DNA from: CAZOVB01 sp964583095
Lineage (GTDB): Bacteria > Planctomycetota > Phycisphaerae > SM23-33
Assembly: GCA_964583095.1 (NCBI GenBank)
Contig: CAZOVB010000014.1
Location: 29,732-93,731 of the forward strand
Length of the DNA stretch: 64,000 bases
Direction: 5' to 3'
Below the pieces are notes generated by a model. The model was not told where the DNA came from and searched no databases. It saw only the letters and a program-made list of their open reading frames with translations. The position numbers and the translations under genes are program-made. Of the stretch, positions 50,216-58,606 are shown piece by piece; the stretch's first letter is position 1, and every line of letters starts with the position of its first letter.

Positions 50216-51306
50216 AGCTCAAGAGCATCGAAACGTTCAGCCAGGGGACCTCGCTCTGCGTGGTCCGCGTGACGAGTACCGAAGGCGAAGTCGGCTACGG
50301 GCAGGTCGCGCCGTTCAACGCGGACATCACCGCCACGGTTCTGCATCGGCAGATCGCACCGCACGCGTTGAAATACGACGCCGACGAGATCGAGACGCTC
50401 AGCGACATCTGCGTAATGGCCAACCTCAAGTTCCCCTGGTCTTATGTCTGCCGGGCCTTGTCCGGCGTGGACACCGCCATCTGGGACATCAAGGCCAAGC
50501 GGCAGGACAAGCCGGTCTGGCAACTGCTCCAGGGCAGAGACCAGCCCATCCGGGCCTACGGATCGAGCATGAGCCGGAAGATCACCCCGCAAGACGAAGC
50601 GACTCGCCTGGCCAGGCTGCGCGACGAGAAAGGCTTCGGTGCTTTCAAGATCCGGGCCGGTGCCCGCTGCGGACAGAACGAGGACGCTTGGCCCGGTCGG
50701 ACCGACCAGCTCATCCCCGCCGTCCGCCGCGCCCTGGGCGACGAGGTCAAGCTCCTCGTGGACGGAAACAGTTGCTACACGCCCGACAAGGCCATCGAAA
50801 CAGGCCGCATGTTCCAGCAACACGGCGTGGTGCACTTCGAGGAGCCCTGTCCCTACTGGCAACTCGAGTGGACAGCCCAGGTGGCTGAGGCACTCGAGCT
50901 GGACGTGGCCGGCGGAGAGCAGGACAACGACCTGGCCCAGTGGAAGCGGATGATCGACATGAACGCCGTGGACATCGTCCAACCCGACATCTGCTACATC
51001 GGCGGGCTCACCCGGGCGCTGCGCGTAGCGAAGATGGCCTCCAAGGCCGGAAAACGGTGCGTACCCCACTCGGCCAATCTGTCCATGGTCACCCTGTTCA
51101 CGCTGCACTTCCTGGCCGTCATCGACAACGCGGGGCCCTACATGGAATACTCGATAGAAGACCGCACATGGACCGATGGCCTGTTCGACGAGCGGCTGGA
51201 AGTGATAGACGGGGCCGTCGCCCTGCCCCGCCGCCCCGGCTGGGGAGTGGAGGTCAACCCCCATTGGCTTGAAAATGCCGAACGACAGATCAGCCAGGCC
51301 GACTGA
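50212..51306 (+). CDS. Mandelate racemase/muconate lactonizing enzyme family protein (sugar-acid dehydratase-like)
   Basis: This 364-residue enolase-superfamily protein has the catalytic lysine region FKIRAG. Three acidic metal ligands lie in LLVDGNS, HFEEPCP and AGGEQDN, together with the aspartate of VQPDICYIGGLT and the histidine of CVPHSANL that pairs with it. This is the mandelate racemase-type active site used for acid-sugar dehydration or racemisation. Being coupled (ATGA overlap) to a large glycosidase suggests it processes a sugar acid released from the same polysaccharide, although the secreted glycosidase and this cytosolic enzyme would be separated by transport. AAGGA lies 7 nt upstream. 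Confidence 0.85.
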   Translation: MKLKSIETFSQGTSLCVVRVTSTEGEVGYGQVAPFNADITATVLHRQIAPHALKYDADEIETLSDICVMANLKFPWSYVCRALSGVDTAIWDIKAKRQDKPVWQLLQGRDQPIRAYGSSMSRKITPQDEATRLARLRDEKGFGAFKIRAGARCGQNEDAWPGRTDQLIPAVRRALGDEVKLLVDGNSCYTPDKAIETGRMFQQHGVVHFEEPCPYWQLEWTAQVAEALELDVAGGEQDNDLAQWKRMIDMNAVDIVQPDICYIGGLTRALRVAKMASKAGKRCVPHSANLSMVTLFTLHFLAVIDNAGPYMEYSIEDRTWTDGLFDERLEVIDGAVALPRRPGWGVEVNPHWLENAERQISQAD

Positions 51307-51392
51307 AGACGGTAAACAACGCTTCAGCCAAGCCTTGCATCTTTCAGCGTGGCCGGGATTTCCAGAAAGATCTCCCCCTTGGCAGGGCGATT

Positions 51393-51449
51393 TATACTAA
51401 GTTTACCCCAGTTTATCGAAAATTGATAAAGTGGGGTAAACTTGATATA
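51393..51449. promoter_or_regulatory. 57-nt near-perfect palindrome upstream of an orphan ATPase
   Basis: AAGTTTACCCCA (51399-51410) and TGGGGTAAACTT (51432-51443) are perfect 12-bp arms. Inside them TTTATC (51412-51417) pairs with GATAAA (51425-51430) around a 7-nt centre, and TATA at 51393-51396 pairs with TATA at 51446-51449. Only a G/G pair and two outer pairs do not match. It covers the -35 box, the spacer and part of the -10 box of the ATPase gene. Confidence 0.8.
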
Positions 51450-51451
51450 AA
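51423..51451 (+). promoter_or_regulatory. Promoter of the orphan ATPase gene, embedded in the palindrome
   Basis: TTGATA (51423-51428), a 17-nt spacer and TATAAA (51446-51451). The -10 box ends 6 nt before the ATG at 51458 and there is no Shine-Dalgarno. The transcript is predicted to be leaderless and repressible through the palindrome. Confidence 0.65.
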
Positions 51452-51457
51452 CAGATC

Positions 51458-52645
51458 ATGGATCCAGTGAGAAACCCCTATGCACCGGGCGCAGGTACCC
51501 CTCCTCCCGCCATGGCAGGACGGGATGACTTGTGCGAACATGTCAAGGTAGCCCTGGAGCGTACGCGCCTGTGCAGGCCTGCCAAGAGCCTGCTCATGGT
51601 GGGTCTTCGCGGAGTCGGCAAGACGGTGTTGCTCAGCCGAATGCGAAACGACGCCGAGCAGGCCGGCCTTCACACGCTCTACATGGAAGCCCCCGAGGAT
51701 CGCTCCCTTCCCTCGATCCTGGCGCCACGGCTCAGGCAGGCGATGCTCCGGCTTTCCAAGATTGAGAAAGTCCGCGACCTGGCCAACAGGTCCCTTCGAG
51801 CTCTGGCAGGTTTCGTCAATGCCTTGAAGATGAAGTTCACGGATCTGGAGGTCGCACTGGACCTGGAACCCGAACCGGGGCTGGCCGACAATGGCATCCT
51901 CGAAGACGATCTTCAGGCTCTGCTGGACATCGTGGGAAAGGCCTGCAGGAAGGCAGAGGTGGCGCTGGTTCTGTTCCTGGATGAGATGCAGTACGTCCCG
52001 GAAGAGCAGTTGGCCGCTCTGATCACCAGCCTGCACCGTTGCGCCCAGCAATCCCTGCCCGTTTGCCTCGTGGGGGCCGGGCGGCCACAGCTTCGAGGCA
52101 GGATGGGACAGGCCAAGTCCTACGCGGAAAGGCTCTTCGATTTCCCGGAAGTCGGGCCCTTGTCGCCGGAAGACGCCCGCTACGCCATCGAGCAACCTGC
52201 AAGAGAGAACCTGGTCGTCTTTCACGAAGAGGCGATCCAACGAATCATAGACCAGACGGAAGGCTATCCCTACTTCCTGCAGGAGTGGGGCAAGCACGTC
52301 TGGGACGTAGCCTCGAAGTCTCCCATTACGCTCAAGGACGTGCAGGAAGCCTCACGCCTTGCCTTGGCTGACCTGGACCAGAGTTTCTTCCGCGTCCGTT
52401 TCGATCGGCTCACCCCTACCCAGAAGCAGTACCTGCGGGCCATGGCCCAGCTCGGGCCCGGGCCCCACCGCTCCGGAGACATCGCTGCCGTTCTCGACAG
52501 GAAGGTCACTTCTCTCGGGCCGATCCGAAGCAATCTGATCGCGAAGGGAATGATCTGGAGTCCGAGCCATGGGGATACAGCCTTCACCGTTCCGCTCTTC
52601 GACGGATTCCTCAAGAGAATCATGCCCGGTGATGAGTGGCGATGA
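51458..52645 (+). CDS. Orphan AAA+/STAND-like ATPase with C-terminal winged helix
   Basis: This 395-residue protein has an intact Walker A GLRGVGKTV near residues 49-57 and a Walker B LVLFLDEMQYV. A sensor-like VCLVGAGRPQL and a sensor-2 region (EGYPYFLQEWGKHVWD) follow. The C-terminal 75 residues form a winged helix (LTPTQKQYLRAMAQLG, SGDIAAVLDRKVTSLGPIRSNLIAKGMIW). This matches the ORC1/Cdc6- and MalT-like single-gene ATPases common in archaea and high-GC bacteria, whose function is unknown. The winged helix could bind the long palindrome at its own promoter; this is inferred. No partner gene is adjacent; it converges on argS. Confidence 0.8.
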   Translation: MDPVRNPYAPGAGTPPPAMAGRDDLCEHVKVALERTRLCRPAKSLLMVGLRGVGKTVLLSRMRNDAEQAGLHTLYMEAPEDRSLPSILAPRLRQAMLRLSKIEKVRDLANRSLRALAGFVNALKMKFTDLEVALDLEPEPGLADNGILEDDLQALLDIVGKACRKAEVALVLFLDEMQYVPEEQLAALITSLHRCAQQSLPVCLVGAGRPQLRGRMGQAKSYAERLFDFPEVGPLSPEDARYAIEQPARENLVVFHEEAIQRIIDQTEGYPYFLQEWGKHVWDVASKSPITLKDVQEASRLALADLDQSFFRVRFDRLTPTQKQYLRAMAQLGPGPHRSGDIAAVLDRKVTSLGPIRSNLIAKGMIWSPSHGDTAFTVPLFDGFLKRIMPGDEWR

Positions 52646-52664
52646 CTCCCTGAATTCAAGGGAG
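52646..52664. other. Hairpin between convergent ATPase and argS genes
   Basis: CTCCCT (52646-52651) pairs with AGGGAG (52659-52664) around a 7-nt loop. There is no T-run on either side, so it is at most a weak bidirectional stop or an mRNA-end stabiliser. Confidence 0.35.
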
Positions 52665-52669
52665 AAAGC

Positions 52670-54409
52670 TCACATCTGCTCGATCGTCTCGATGCCCAGC
52701 AGTTCCAGGCCCTGGCTGATCGTTCGAGCGGTCAGCAACGCCAGCATCAGGCGGGATGTACGGATCGGCTCCTCGGCCTTGAGGACCGGACAGTTCTCGT
52801 AGAAGCCCATGAATGCACCGGCCAGTTCGAACAGATACGTGCAGAGCAGGTGTGGCTGGCACTGGGAGGCCACATTCTCGATGGCCTCTGCGAACTGGGA
52901 GATCTTCACCGCCAGGGCTCGCTCGGGGGGAGCCTGGATCGTAATCTGTCCCACCGCGGCCGTCTCGCTCAAAGCCGCCTTGCGGAAAATACTCCGCACA
53001 CGGGCATAGGCATACTGCATGTAGGGAGCGGTATTGCCCTCCAGGCTGAGCATCTTGTCCCAACTGAACACATAGTCGCTGGAACGGTTCTGGGACAGGT
53101 CGGCATACTTGACCGCGCCGACGCCCACGGCGCGGGCAACGGCCTGCTGCTTTTCGGCGGGCAGGTCCTGGGACCGCTCTGCCACGAGCGCTTGGGAACG
53201 TGTGATGGCTTCTTCCAGCAGGTCGGCCAGCTTGACCGTCCCGCCGTCGCGCGTCTTGAAAGGCCTGCCGTCGTCGCCAAGCATCATCCCGAAGCCCACG
53301 TGCTCCAGTTGCAGGTTCCCCGAGACAAACGCCGCCTCGCGGGCCACGGCAAAGATCTGCTGGAAGTGCAGATGCTGGCGTGAATCGGTGACATACAGAA
53401 CCCGGTCGGCATGGAGCTTGTTCACGCGGTAGCGCAGGGCGGCCAGGTCCGTCGTGGCATAGAGATATCCGCCGTCGGACTTGCGGACGATCACCGGCAG
53501 CGGCTCATCGTCCTTGCCCTTGAACTCTTCCAGGAAGACACACAGGGCGCCCTGGCTCTCCGAGAGCAGACCGGCGGAGTCCAGGTCCGCCACGATCTGT
53601 CCCAGATCGTCGTTGTAGGCGCTTTCCCCGCGGACATCTTCTCGTGTCAGGGTCGTATTGAGCTTCTCGTAAACCTCCGAGCAGTGCTGGAGGGAAAGAT
53701 CCCGGAAGGTCCGCCAGGTTTCCAGGATATCCGCGTCGCCGGCCTGGAGTTTGACCACGTTGGCCCGGGAGGTATCTGCAAAGGTCGGATCCTCATCGAA
53801 GCGTTTCTTGGCCTGGCGGTAGAATTCCTCCAGGTCCGAGAGAACCATCTGCCTGCCCTGTTGGGCCTGCCCGGCCTGTCGCAGTTCATCCAGGTACGCG
53901 GTGAGCATGCCGAACTGCGTGCCCCAGTCGCCCACGTGGTTCTGGCGGATCACGTTGCAGCCCAGGAATTCCAGCGTGCGGGCCAGGGCATCGCCGATGA
54001 TCGTGCTGCGCAGGTGGCCTACGTGCATTTCCTTGGCCAGGTTCGGCGAGGAGTAGTCGATCACCACGGTCTGTCGCGGCTCGAGACGCTTGACGCCCAG
54101 TCGCTGATCGGCCAGGGCACCGGCGCAGCGGCTTTCCAGAAAGCTCTTCTTGAGAGTGATGTTGATAAAGCCCGGACCGGCGATCTCGACCTTCTCGGCC
54201 AGGTCGTCCAGTTGTGCCGACGCGATGACTTGCTCAGCCAACTTGCGGGGATTGGTCTTGAGCTTCTTGGCCGCAGCCATGCAGGCGTTGCATTGGTAGT
54301 CGCCGAATTCCGGCTTGGTCGCCTGTGCAACCAGGGCCGGAGCATCCGCGGCGCCGGCCACGCCCAGGGCCTCGGACATTCGTTCTTCGATAATCTTTCG
54401 CAGGTTCAT
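52670..54409 (-). CDS. argS: Arginyl-tRNA synthetase
   Basis: This 579-residue class I synthetase charges tRNA-Arg. It has the N-terminal additional domain, the nucleotide-binding HVGHLRSTIIGDALAR (the HIGH-box variant) and VDYSSPNLAKEMH-like lead-in (here VIDYSSPNLAKEMH). A KMSKS-like loop is replaced by MMLGDDGRPFKTRDGGTV, as in many ArgRS. The anticodon-binding DALR-type domain follows at the C-terminus (QPHLLCTYLFELAGAF, LMLALLTARTISQGLELLGIETIEQM). AAGGA lies 6 nt before the ATG. It is downstream of rsfS by 34 bp in the same direction. Confidence 0.96.
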   Translation of the reverse strand: MNLRKIIEERMSEALGVAGAADAPALVAQATKPEFGDYQCNACMAAAKKLKTNPRKLAEQVIASAQLDDLAEKVEIAGPGFINITLKKSFLESRCAGALADQRLGVKRLEPRQTVVIDYSSPNLAKEMHVGHLRSTIIGDALARTLEFLGCNVIRQNHVGDWGTQFGMLTAYLDELRQAGQAQQGRQMVLSDLEEFYRQAKKRFDEDPTFADTSRANVVKLQAGDADILETWRTFRDLSLQHCSEVYEKLNTTLTREDVRGESAYNDDLGQIVADLDSAGLLSESQGALCVFLEEFKGKDDEPLPVIVRKSDGGYLYATTDLAALRYRVNKLHADRVLYVTDSRQHLHFQQIFAVAREAAFVSGNLQLEHVGFGMMLGDDGRPFKTRDGGTVKLADLLEEAITRSQALVAERSQDLPAEKQQAVARAVGVGAVKYADLSQNRSSDYVFSWDKMLSLEGNTAPYMQYAYARVRSIFRKAALSETAAVGQITIQAPPERALAVKISQFAEAIENVASQCQPHLLCTYLFELAGAFMGFYENCPVLKAEEPIRTSRLMLALLTARTISQGLELLGIETIEQM

Positions 54410-54443
54410 GCGGGTCCTTGCCCGAGGTAATGTACGACCAGAC

Positions 54444-54833
54444 TCAGGCCTCGCTGGGGTTCCGATCGTCCCATTCGAGGCGGGGGGCGTCGCCCCAGAT
54501 CAGTTCCAGATCATAGTAATGACGATGCTCCTGGTCGAACAGGTGCACCACGACGTCGACAAAATCCAGCAAGACCCACTCGGCCGAGTCCTCCCCCGCA
54601 ACCTGCCAGACCCGCATGTTCAGCTCCTTGCCGAGCTGCTGAAGATCCTGGCTGACCGAGCGCAACTGCCGGCCGCTGGTACCGGTGGCGATAACGAAGT
54701 AATCCGTAACCGGACTGACCTGATGAAGATCCAGAACGAGGATTTCTTCGCAGTGGTTTTCCCGGCAGAGGCGGGCGGCCTGGACGGCAAGCTTCGCCCC
54801 CTGGGAATCGGGTTGTCTGTCTTTCTTGGTCAC
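54444..54833 (-). CDS. rsfS: Ribosomal silencing factor RsfS (YbeB/Iojap family)
   Basis: This 129-residue protein binds ribosomal protein uL14 and keeps ribosomal subunits apart when nutrients are scarce. The central LVLDLHQVSPVTDYFVIATGTSGRQLRSV and the WVLLDFVDVVVHLFDQEHRHYYDLELIWGDAP segments are diagnostic for the family. The start is a GTG with a weak ribosome binding site. It probably forms an operon with argS downstream. It follows the hppA terminator. Confidence 0.93.
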   Translation of the reverse strand: MTKKDRQPDSQGAKLAVQAARLCRENHCEEILVLDLHQVSPVTDYFVIATGTSGRQLRSVSQDLQQLGKELNMRVWQVAGEDSAEWVLLDFVDVVVHLFDQEHRHYYDLELIWGDAPRLEWDDRNPSEA

Positions 54834-54854
54834 GAGGGGCTCTTTCTAAACGGG

Positions 54855-54888
54855 AAAAGGGCGGCGCGACTCAGGTCACGCCGCCCTT
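54855..54888 (-). terminator. Rho-independent terminator of hppA
   Basis: On the minus strand AAGGGCGGCG (54888-54879) pairs perfectly with CGCCGCCCTT (54866-54857) around a 12-nt loop and is followed by TT, making a run of four T. It lies 19 bp after the hppA stop. Confidence 0.8.
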
Positions 54889-54906
54889 GTTGCCCGATCT
54901 ATCGGA

Positions 54907-57513
54907 TCAGCTGAGGCCCAGCCAACCAGAGACGATCGGTCCGAACTTCACGATTAATCCCGCGAAGACAACCGAGACCATGCTCATCAGCTTAATGAGA
55001 ATGTTGAGACTCGGGCCGGAGGTGTCCTTGAACGGATCGCCCACGGTGTCGCCAACGACGGCCGCCTTGTGGGCTTCGGAGCCCTTGCCGCCATGCTTGC
55101 CGGTCTCAATATACTTCTTGGCATTGTCCCAGGCGCCACCGGCATTGGCCATGAAGACCGCCATGGCGAAACCGCACGCCAAGCCGCCGGCAAGCAGCCC
55201 GATGACACCCGCGACGCCCAGAACCAGCCCGACGCCGACGGGCACGAAGATGGCCATGAGAGACGGTATGACCATCTCTTTCTGGGCACCCGCGGTCGAG
55301 ATGGCTACGCAGCGGGCGTAGTCCGGCTTGCCCGTGCCTTCCAGGATACCGGGAATCTCCTTGAACTGGCGTCGGACCTCACGAACCATCGCCATCGCCG
55401 CGCGTCCGACGGCCTTCATGGTCATGGCGCTGAACAGGAAAACCAGCAGAACGCCGGCGAATATGCCGCACAACACCCGCGGATTCATCAGGTTCACGCC
55501 GTAATAGTCCATGTATTGTCGCAATGACGCCTTACTGGCCGGGACTGCCGAATAAACCTTCTCTGCTCCATCCTCAGCCGTGATGATCAGGTTGTAGATG
55601 TTCGCGTCCCGGTCCTGCAACTCGACTCGGGCTCCGGACATAGCCCCGGCGGGAATCTCCGGTGCCTCTTTGGGCTTGCTGAGAATCAGGAGCGTATCAT
55701 AGCTACTGTCCCGGGTGCCCGGAGCTGTCTTTGTCGCCACCTTGTCGAACCCGAGGTAGTGCAGACCGCCGACGGCGGCATCCAGATCGCCATCGTCCTG
55801 GGCTTCCACGTGGGTGACGATGGCGGAACGACCCTCACGGACCAACCCGATCCGCACCTGTTCGACATAGGCCGCCATGAGGGCCAACGCGGTAAGCGCC
55901 GCCGAGCCGATGGCGAATCCCTTGCCGACCGCGGCGGTCGTGTTGCCAAGCGAATCCAGCGCGTCGGTCCGCTCGCGTACCTCAGCGGGCTGTCCGGTCA
56001 TCTCCGCGTTGCCCCCGGCGTTGTCGGCGATCGGGCCATAGGCGTCCGTCGCCAAGGTGATCCCGAGGCTGGAGAGCATACCCACGGCCGCTATGCCCAC
56101 GCCGAAGAGCCCCATCAGCGGAGTGCTCGCTCCGCCGGCAAAGGTAAAGGCGGCCAGGATGGCGACGATAACTACCAGCAGGCTTACCCAAGTGGACTTC
56201 ATCCCCTCGGCCAATCCGGCAATCATGACGGTCCCGGGCCCGGTCTCGGCGTTTTCGGCGATTCGCAGTGTGGGAGCGTGTTCGTAGCTGGTGTAAAATT
56301 CGGTGCCCCAGGCGATAACCAGGCCCGCGCCGAGGCCGACCACGATTGCGCCCCAGACGCCGAACCAGTTGACATCGTCAATTGGCGAAAGCAGCAGGTA
56401 GAACAGGCCCAGCGAGACGGCCACAATCAGGGCCGAACTGGCCCAGACTCCGGTGTGGAGCCCCTTGCGGAGTTCGCTGAACGACGCGTTGGCCTTGGCG
56501 CGGACAAGGTAGATCGAGCCGATCGAACAGAGGATCCCAAGACCGGCCAGAACCGGAGCGACGATCACCATCCGCAGGGCGTTGACCGGGAGGAGTCCCA
56601 TCTGGTGTGCCGCCGCCGCCGCCAGGGCCATCGAGGCAAGGATCGACCCGTAATTGGACTCGTACAGGTCGGCACCCATGCCCGCGACGTCGCCCACGTT
56701 GTCGCCCACGTTGTCGGCGATGGTCGCGGGGTTGCGGGGATCATCCTCGGGGATGCCCGCCTCGACCTTACCCACGAGGTCCGCTCCCACATCGGCGGCC
56801 TTGGTATAGATACCCCCACCCACGCGGGCGAACAACGCCTGCGAAGAGGCACCCATGCCGAAGGCCAGCATCACCACGGTGATCTCGCTGAGACCCATAT
56901 CGGTAAACGAACTCAGGATCAGGAACCAGATGCTCACGTCCAGCAGCCCGAAGCCCACGACCACCAGCCCCATGACCGCTCCGGCCCGGAAAGCGACCAC
57001 CAATCCACGATTCAGGCTTTCCTTGGCTCCCTGGGCCGTCCGGTTGGACGCCATCGTCGCTGTCTTCATCCCGAACCAGCCGCACAGGCCGCTCAGAAGA
57101 CCGGCGACCAGAAAGGCGAACGGGACGATCTCATGCTGTACGCCCAGACCGAACGACATGTACAGCAACAGTCCGAAGACCAGCACAAAGAAAACGAGTA
57201 CCACCTTATACTGACGCTTGAGATACGCCAAAGCGCCCGCTGTGACATATCCGGCGATCTCCTTCATCTTGTCGTCGCCCTGGTTGGCGGCTTTCACCTG
57301 ACGGAAAAAAACAAAGGCGAACACCAGGGCGATCACAGCCGCCACCGGGGCGATCCACCAGACTGCCGGGAATTCGGCGATGCCTGGAGAAGACTCGGGC
57401 GCACCGGCCGTCTGCGCCAGGGCGTTGCTTGCAGTCAAGGCCAGCAGGCCGGTCATCGCCATGAAAGACGCCAGCCATCGGTGTGGCTTCAGGGTTCCTA
57501 CCAAACTAGTCAC
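54907..57513 (-). CDS. hppA: Membrane-bound ion-pumping pyrophosphatase with an extra soluble insertion
   Basis: This 868-residue membrane pyrophosphatase couples pyrophosphate hydrolysis to H+ or Na+ transport. The substrate motifs are intact: DVGADLVGKVEAGIPEDDPRNPATIADNVGDNVGDVAGMGADLYES, DAYGPIADNAGGNAEM and AVVGDTVGDPFKDTSGPS. The sequence GNTTAAVGKGFAIGSA has alanine where potassium-independent enzymes have lysine, so the enzyme should need K+. Unusually, about 100 residues (about 561-664) are inserted between two membrane helices, after AAYVEQ and before LMNPRVL. They include EGRSAIVTHVEAQDDGDLD and KPKEAPEIPAGAMS and look like a soluble alpha/beta domain. The start is GTG with AAGGAG 8 nt upstream. 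The gene is monocistronic and ends in a terminator. Confidence 0.95.
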   Translation of the reverse strand: MTSLVGTLKPHRWLASFMAMTGLLALTASNALAQTAGAPESSPGIAEFPAVWWIAPVAAVIALVFAFVFFRQVKAANQGDDKMKEIAGYVTAGALAYLKRQYKVVLVFFVLVFGLLLYMSFGLGVQHEIVPFAFLVAGLLSGLCGWFGMKTATMASNRTAQGAKESLNRGLVVAFRAGAVMGLVVVGFGLLDVSIWFLILSSFTDMGLSEITVVMLAFGMGASSQALFARVGGGIYTKAADVGADLVGKVEAGIPEDDPRNPATIADNVGDNVGDVAGMGADLYESNYGSILASMALAAAAAHQMGLLPVNALRMVIVAPVLAGLGILCSIGSIYLVRAKANASFSELRKGLHTGVWASSALIVAVSLGLFYLLLSPIDDVNWFGVWGAIVVGLGAGLVIAWGTEFYTSYEHAPTLRIAENAETGPGTVMIAGLAEGMKSTWVSLLVVIVAILAAFTFAGGASTPLMGLFGVGIAAVGMLSSLGITLATDAYGPIADNAGGNAEMTGQPAEVRERTDALDSLGNTTAAVGKGFAIGSAALTALALMAAYVEQVRIGLVREGRSAIVTHVEAQDDGDLDAAVGGLHYLGFDKVATKTAPGTRDSSYDTLLILSKPKEAPEIPAGAMSGARVELQDRDANIYNLIITAEDGAEKVYSAVPASKASLRQYMDYYGVNLMNPRVLCGIFAGVLLVFLFSAMTMKAVGRAAMAMVREVRRQFKEIPGILEGTGKPDYARCVAISTAGAQKEMVIPSLMAIFVPVGVGLVLGVAGVIGLLAGGLACGFAMAVFMANAGGAWDNAKKYIETGKHGGKGSEAHKAAVVGDTVGDPFKDTSGPSLNILIKLMSMVSVVFAGLIVKFGPIVSGWLGLS

Positions 57514-57728
57514 GGTAAATGCTCCTTGGATCTGCGGAAAACGGATTCCGACTGAGTCTTAACGCGGGCGGGAAAAGCCCGCACGGGGAAAATCAGGTTC
57601 TGGGGGGACGCCCGGAAACGCCTGCTGGCGGCACTGCACGTCACCCGGCAGCGACCTTGAGGATTTCTGCGCCGCGGGGAGCCCAGCCCCCGCAGGCGCT
57701 GTGGACAGCGAGCCCGGTCGGGCGCAGA

Positions 57729-57911
57729 TCAGCGGCCCGAGTTGACGCGCTTCATGCTCTTGCGCGCCCGACGGCGACGACGCTCGGAAGGCTTTTCGTA
57801 GTAGCTGTTACGCTTGATATCCTTGACCAGGCCTTCCTTCTCGCACATCTTCTTGAAGCGCCTGAGCATCTGATCGACGCTTTCGTTACCTCTTGCCTTA
57901 ACCTTTATCAT
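57729..57911 (-). CDS. rpsU: 30S ribosomal protein S21
   Basis: This is a 60-residue, very basic ribosomal protein of the small subunit. It has the typical IKVKARGNESVDQMLRRFKKMCEKEGLVKDIKRNSYYEKPSERRRRR and a lysine/arginine-rich end. The start at 57911 gives the normal family length; the long frame to 58715 is an artefact. A promoter lies at 57983-58010. It is monocistronic and precedes hppA-facing sequence; the 215 bp to hppA contain two GC-rich hairpins (near 57563-57581 and 57669-57693) but no gene. Confidence 0.95.
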   Translation of the reverse strand: MIKVKARGNESVDQMLRRFKKMCEKEGLVKDIKRNSYYEKPSERRRRRARKSMKRVNSGR

Positions 57912-57982
57912 GCTCGCCTGCAGTGTCCTTTCTGGATTCCTGTGGATCCCTTGCTCCGGCCGCACGCCGGGTAGAGTCGGCC

Positions 57983-58010
57983 ATGATACCCCAAAACATA
58001 GTCGGTTCAA
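57983..58010 (-). promoter_or_regulatory. Predicted sigma-70 promoter of rpsU
   Basis: On the minus strand: TTGAAC (58010-58005), a 16-nt spacer and TATCAT (57988-57983). The predicted leader is about 65 nt. Confidence 0.6.
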
Positions 58011-58178
58011 GCCTTTTTCGGAACCTCCCGAATAAGACTTCAGATAAGAAACGCTGAAAATCTCTTCGGTTCCCGATATCCTCCTGCCCTGGCGGTTCCA
58101 CCCCTGATCGGGCAACGCCGCCGGGCCCGGAGCAGGCCTGCACCTTCCAAACGTCATAACAGTATAGGAATACTTGCG

Positions 58179-58586
58179 ATGCAACGCAACCCCACCCAGG
58201 ACTCCATCCAGATCCGTGTCCGATATGCCGAAGTCGACGCCATGGGCGCCCTGCACCACAGCCGATACTGGATCTACTTCGAAATCGGACGAACAGAACT
58301 GCTTCGAAAGGCCGGCATCGCTTATCGGGATCTGGAATCGCAGGGGGTCTTCTTTGTCGTGGCCAAATGCGCCGCCCGCTTCAAGCTCCCCGCCCGCTAC
58401 GATGACCAGTTGATCCTCACCACCACCATCGAAAAGATGGGCCTGGCACGGATCGACCATTCCTACCGGCTCACCCGCAACGACAACGGCGCTCTGATCG
58501 CAACCGCTCAGACCACCCTCGCCTGCGTGGGGACCGACGGCAGACCCCGGCAGATCCCCGAGCAGATGCGCGTGGAGACCGACTGA
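58179..58586 (+). CDS. Acyl-CoA thioesterase (4-hydroxybenzoyl-CoA thioesterase/YbgC family)
   Basis: This 135-residue hot-dog-fold enzyme is short and compact. The active-site helix reads RVRYAEVDAMGALHHSRYWIYFEIGRTELLR, in which the D of VDAMG and the following H-x-x-Y match the family's catalytic Asp and its partners. Such enzymes hydrolyse short-chain or aromatic acyl-CoA; in envelope gene clusters they act on acyl-CoA linked to phospholipid metabolism. The ATG at 58179 has AGGAA about 9 nt upstream. It converges on the SRPBCC gene and shares a 267-bp divergent region with rpsU. Confidence 0.88.
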   Translation: MQRNPTQDSIQIRVRYAEVDAMGALHHSRYWIYFEIGRTELLRKAGIAYRDLESQGVFFVVAKCAARFKLPARYDDQLILTTTIEKMGLARIDHSYRLTRNDNGALIATAQTTLACVGTDGRPRQIPEQMRVETD

Positions 58587-58606
58587 TCCCCCGGCCTGGG
58601 CCCCAG

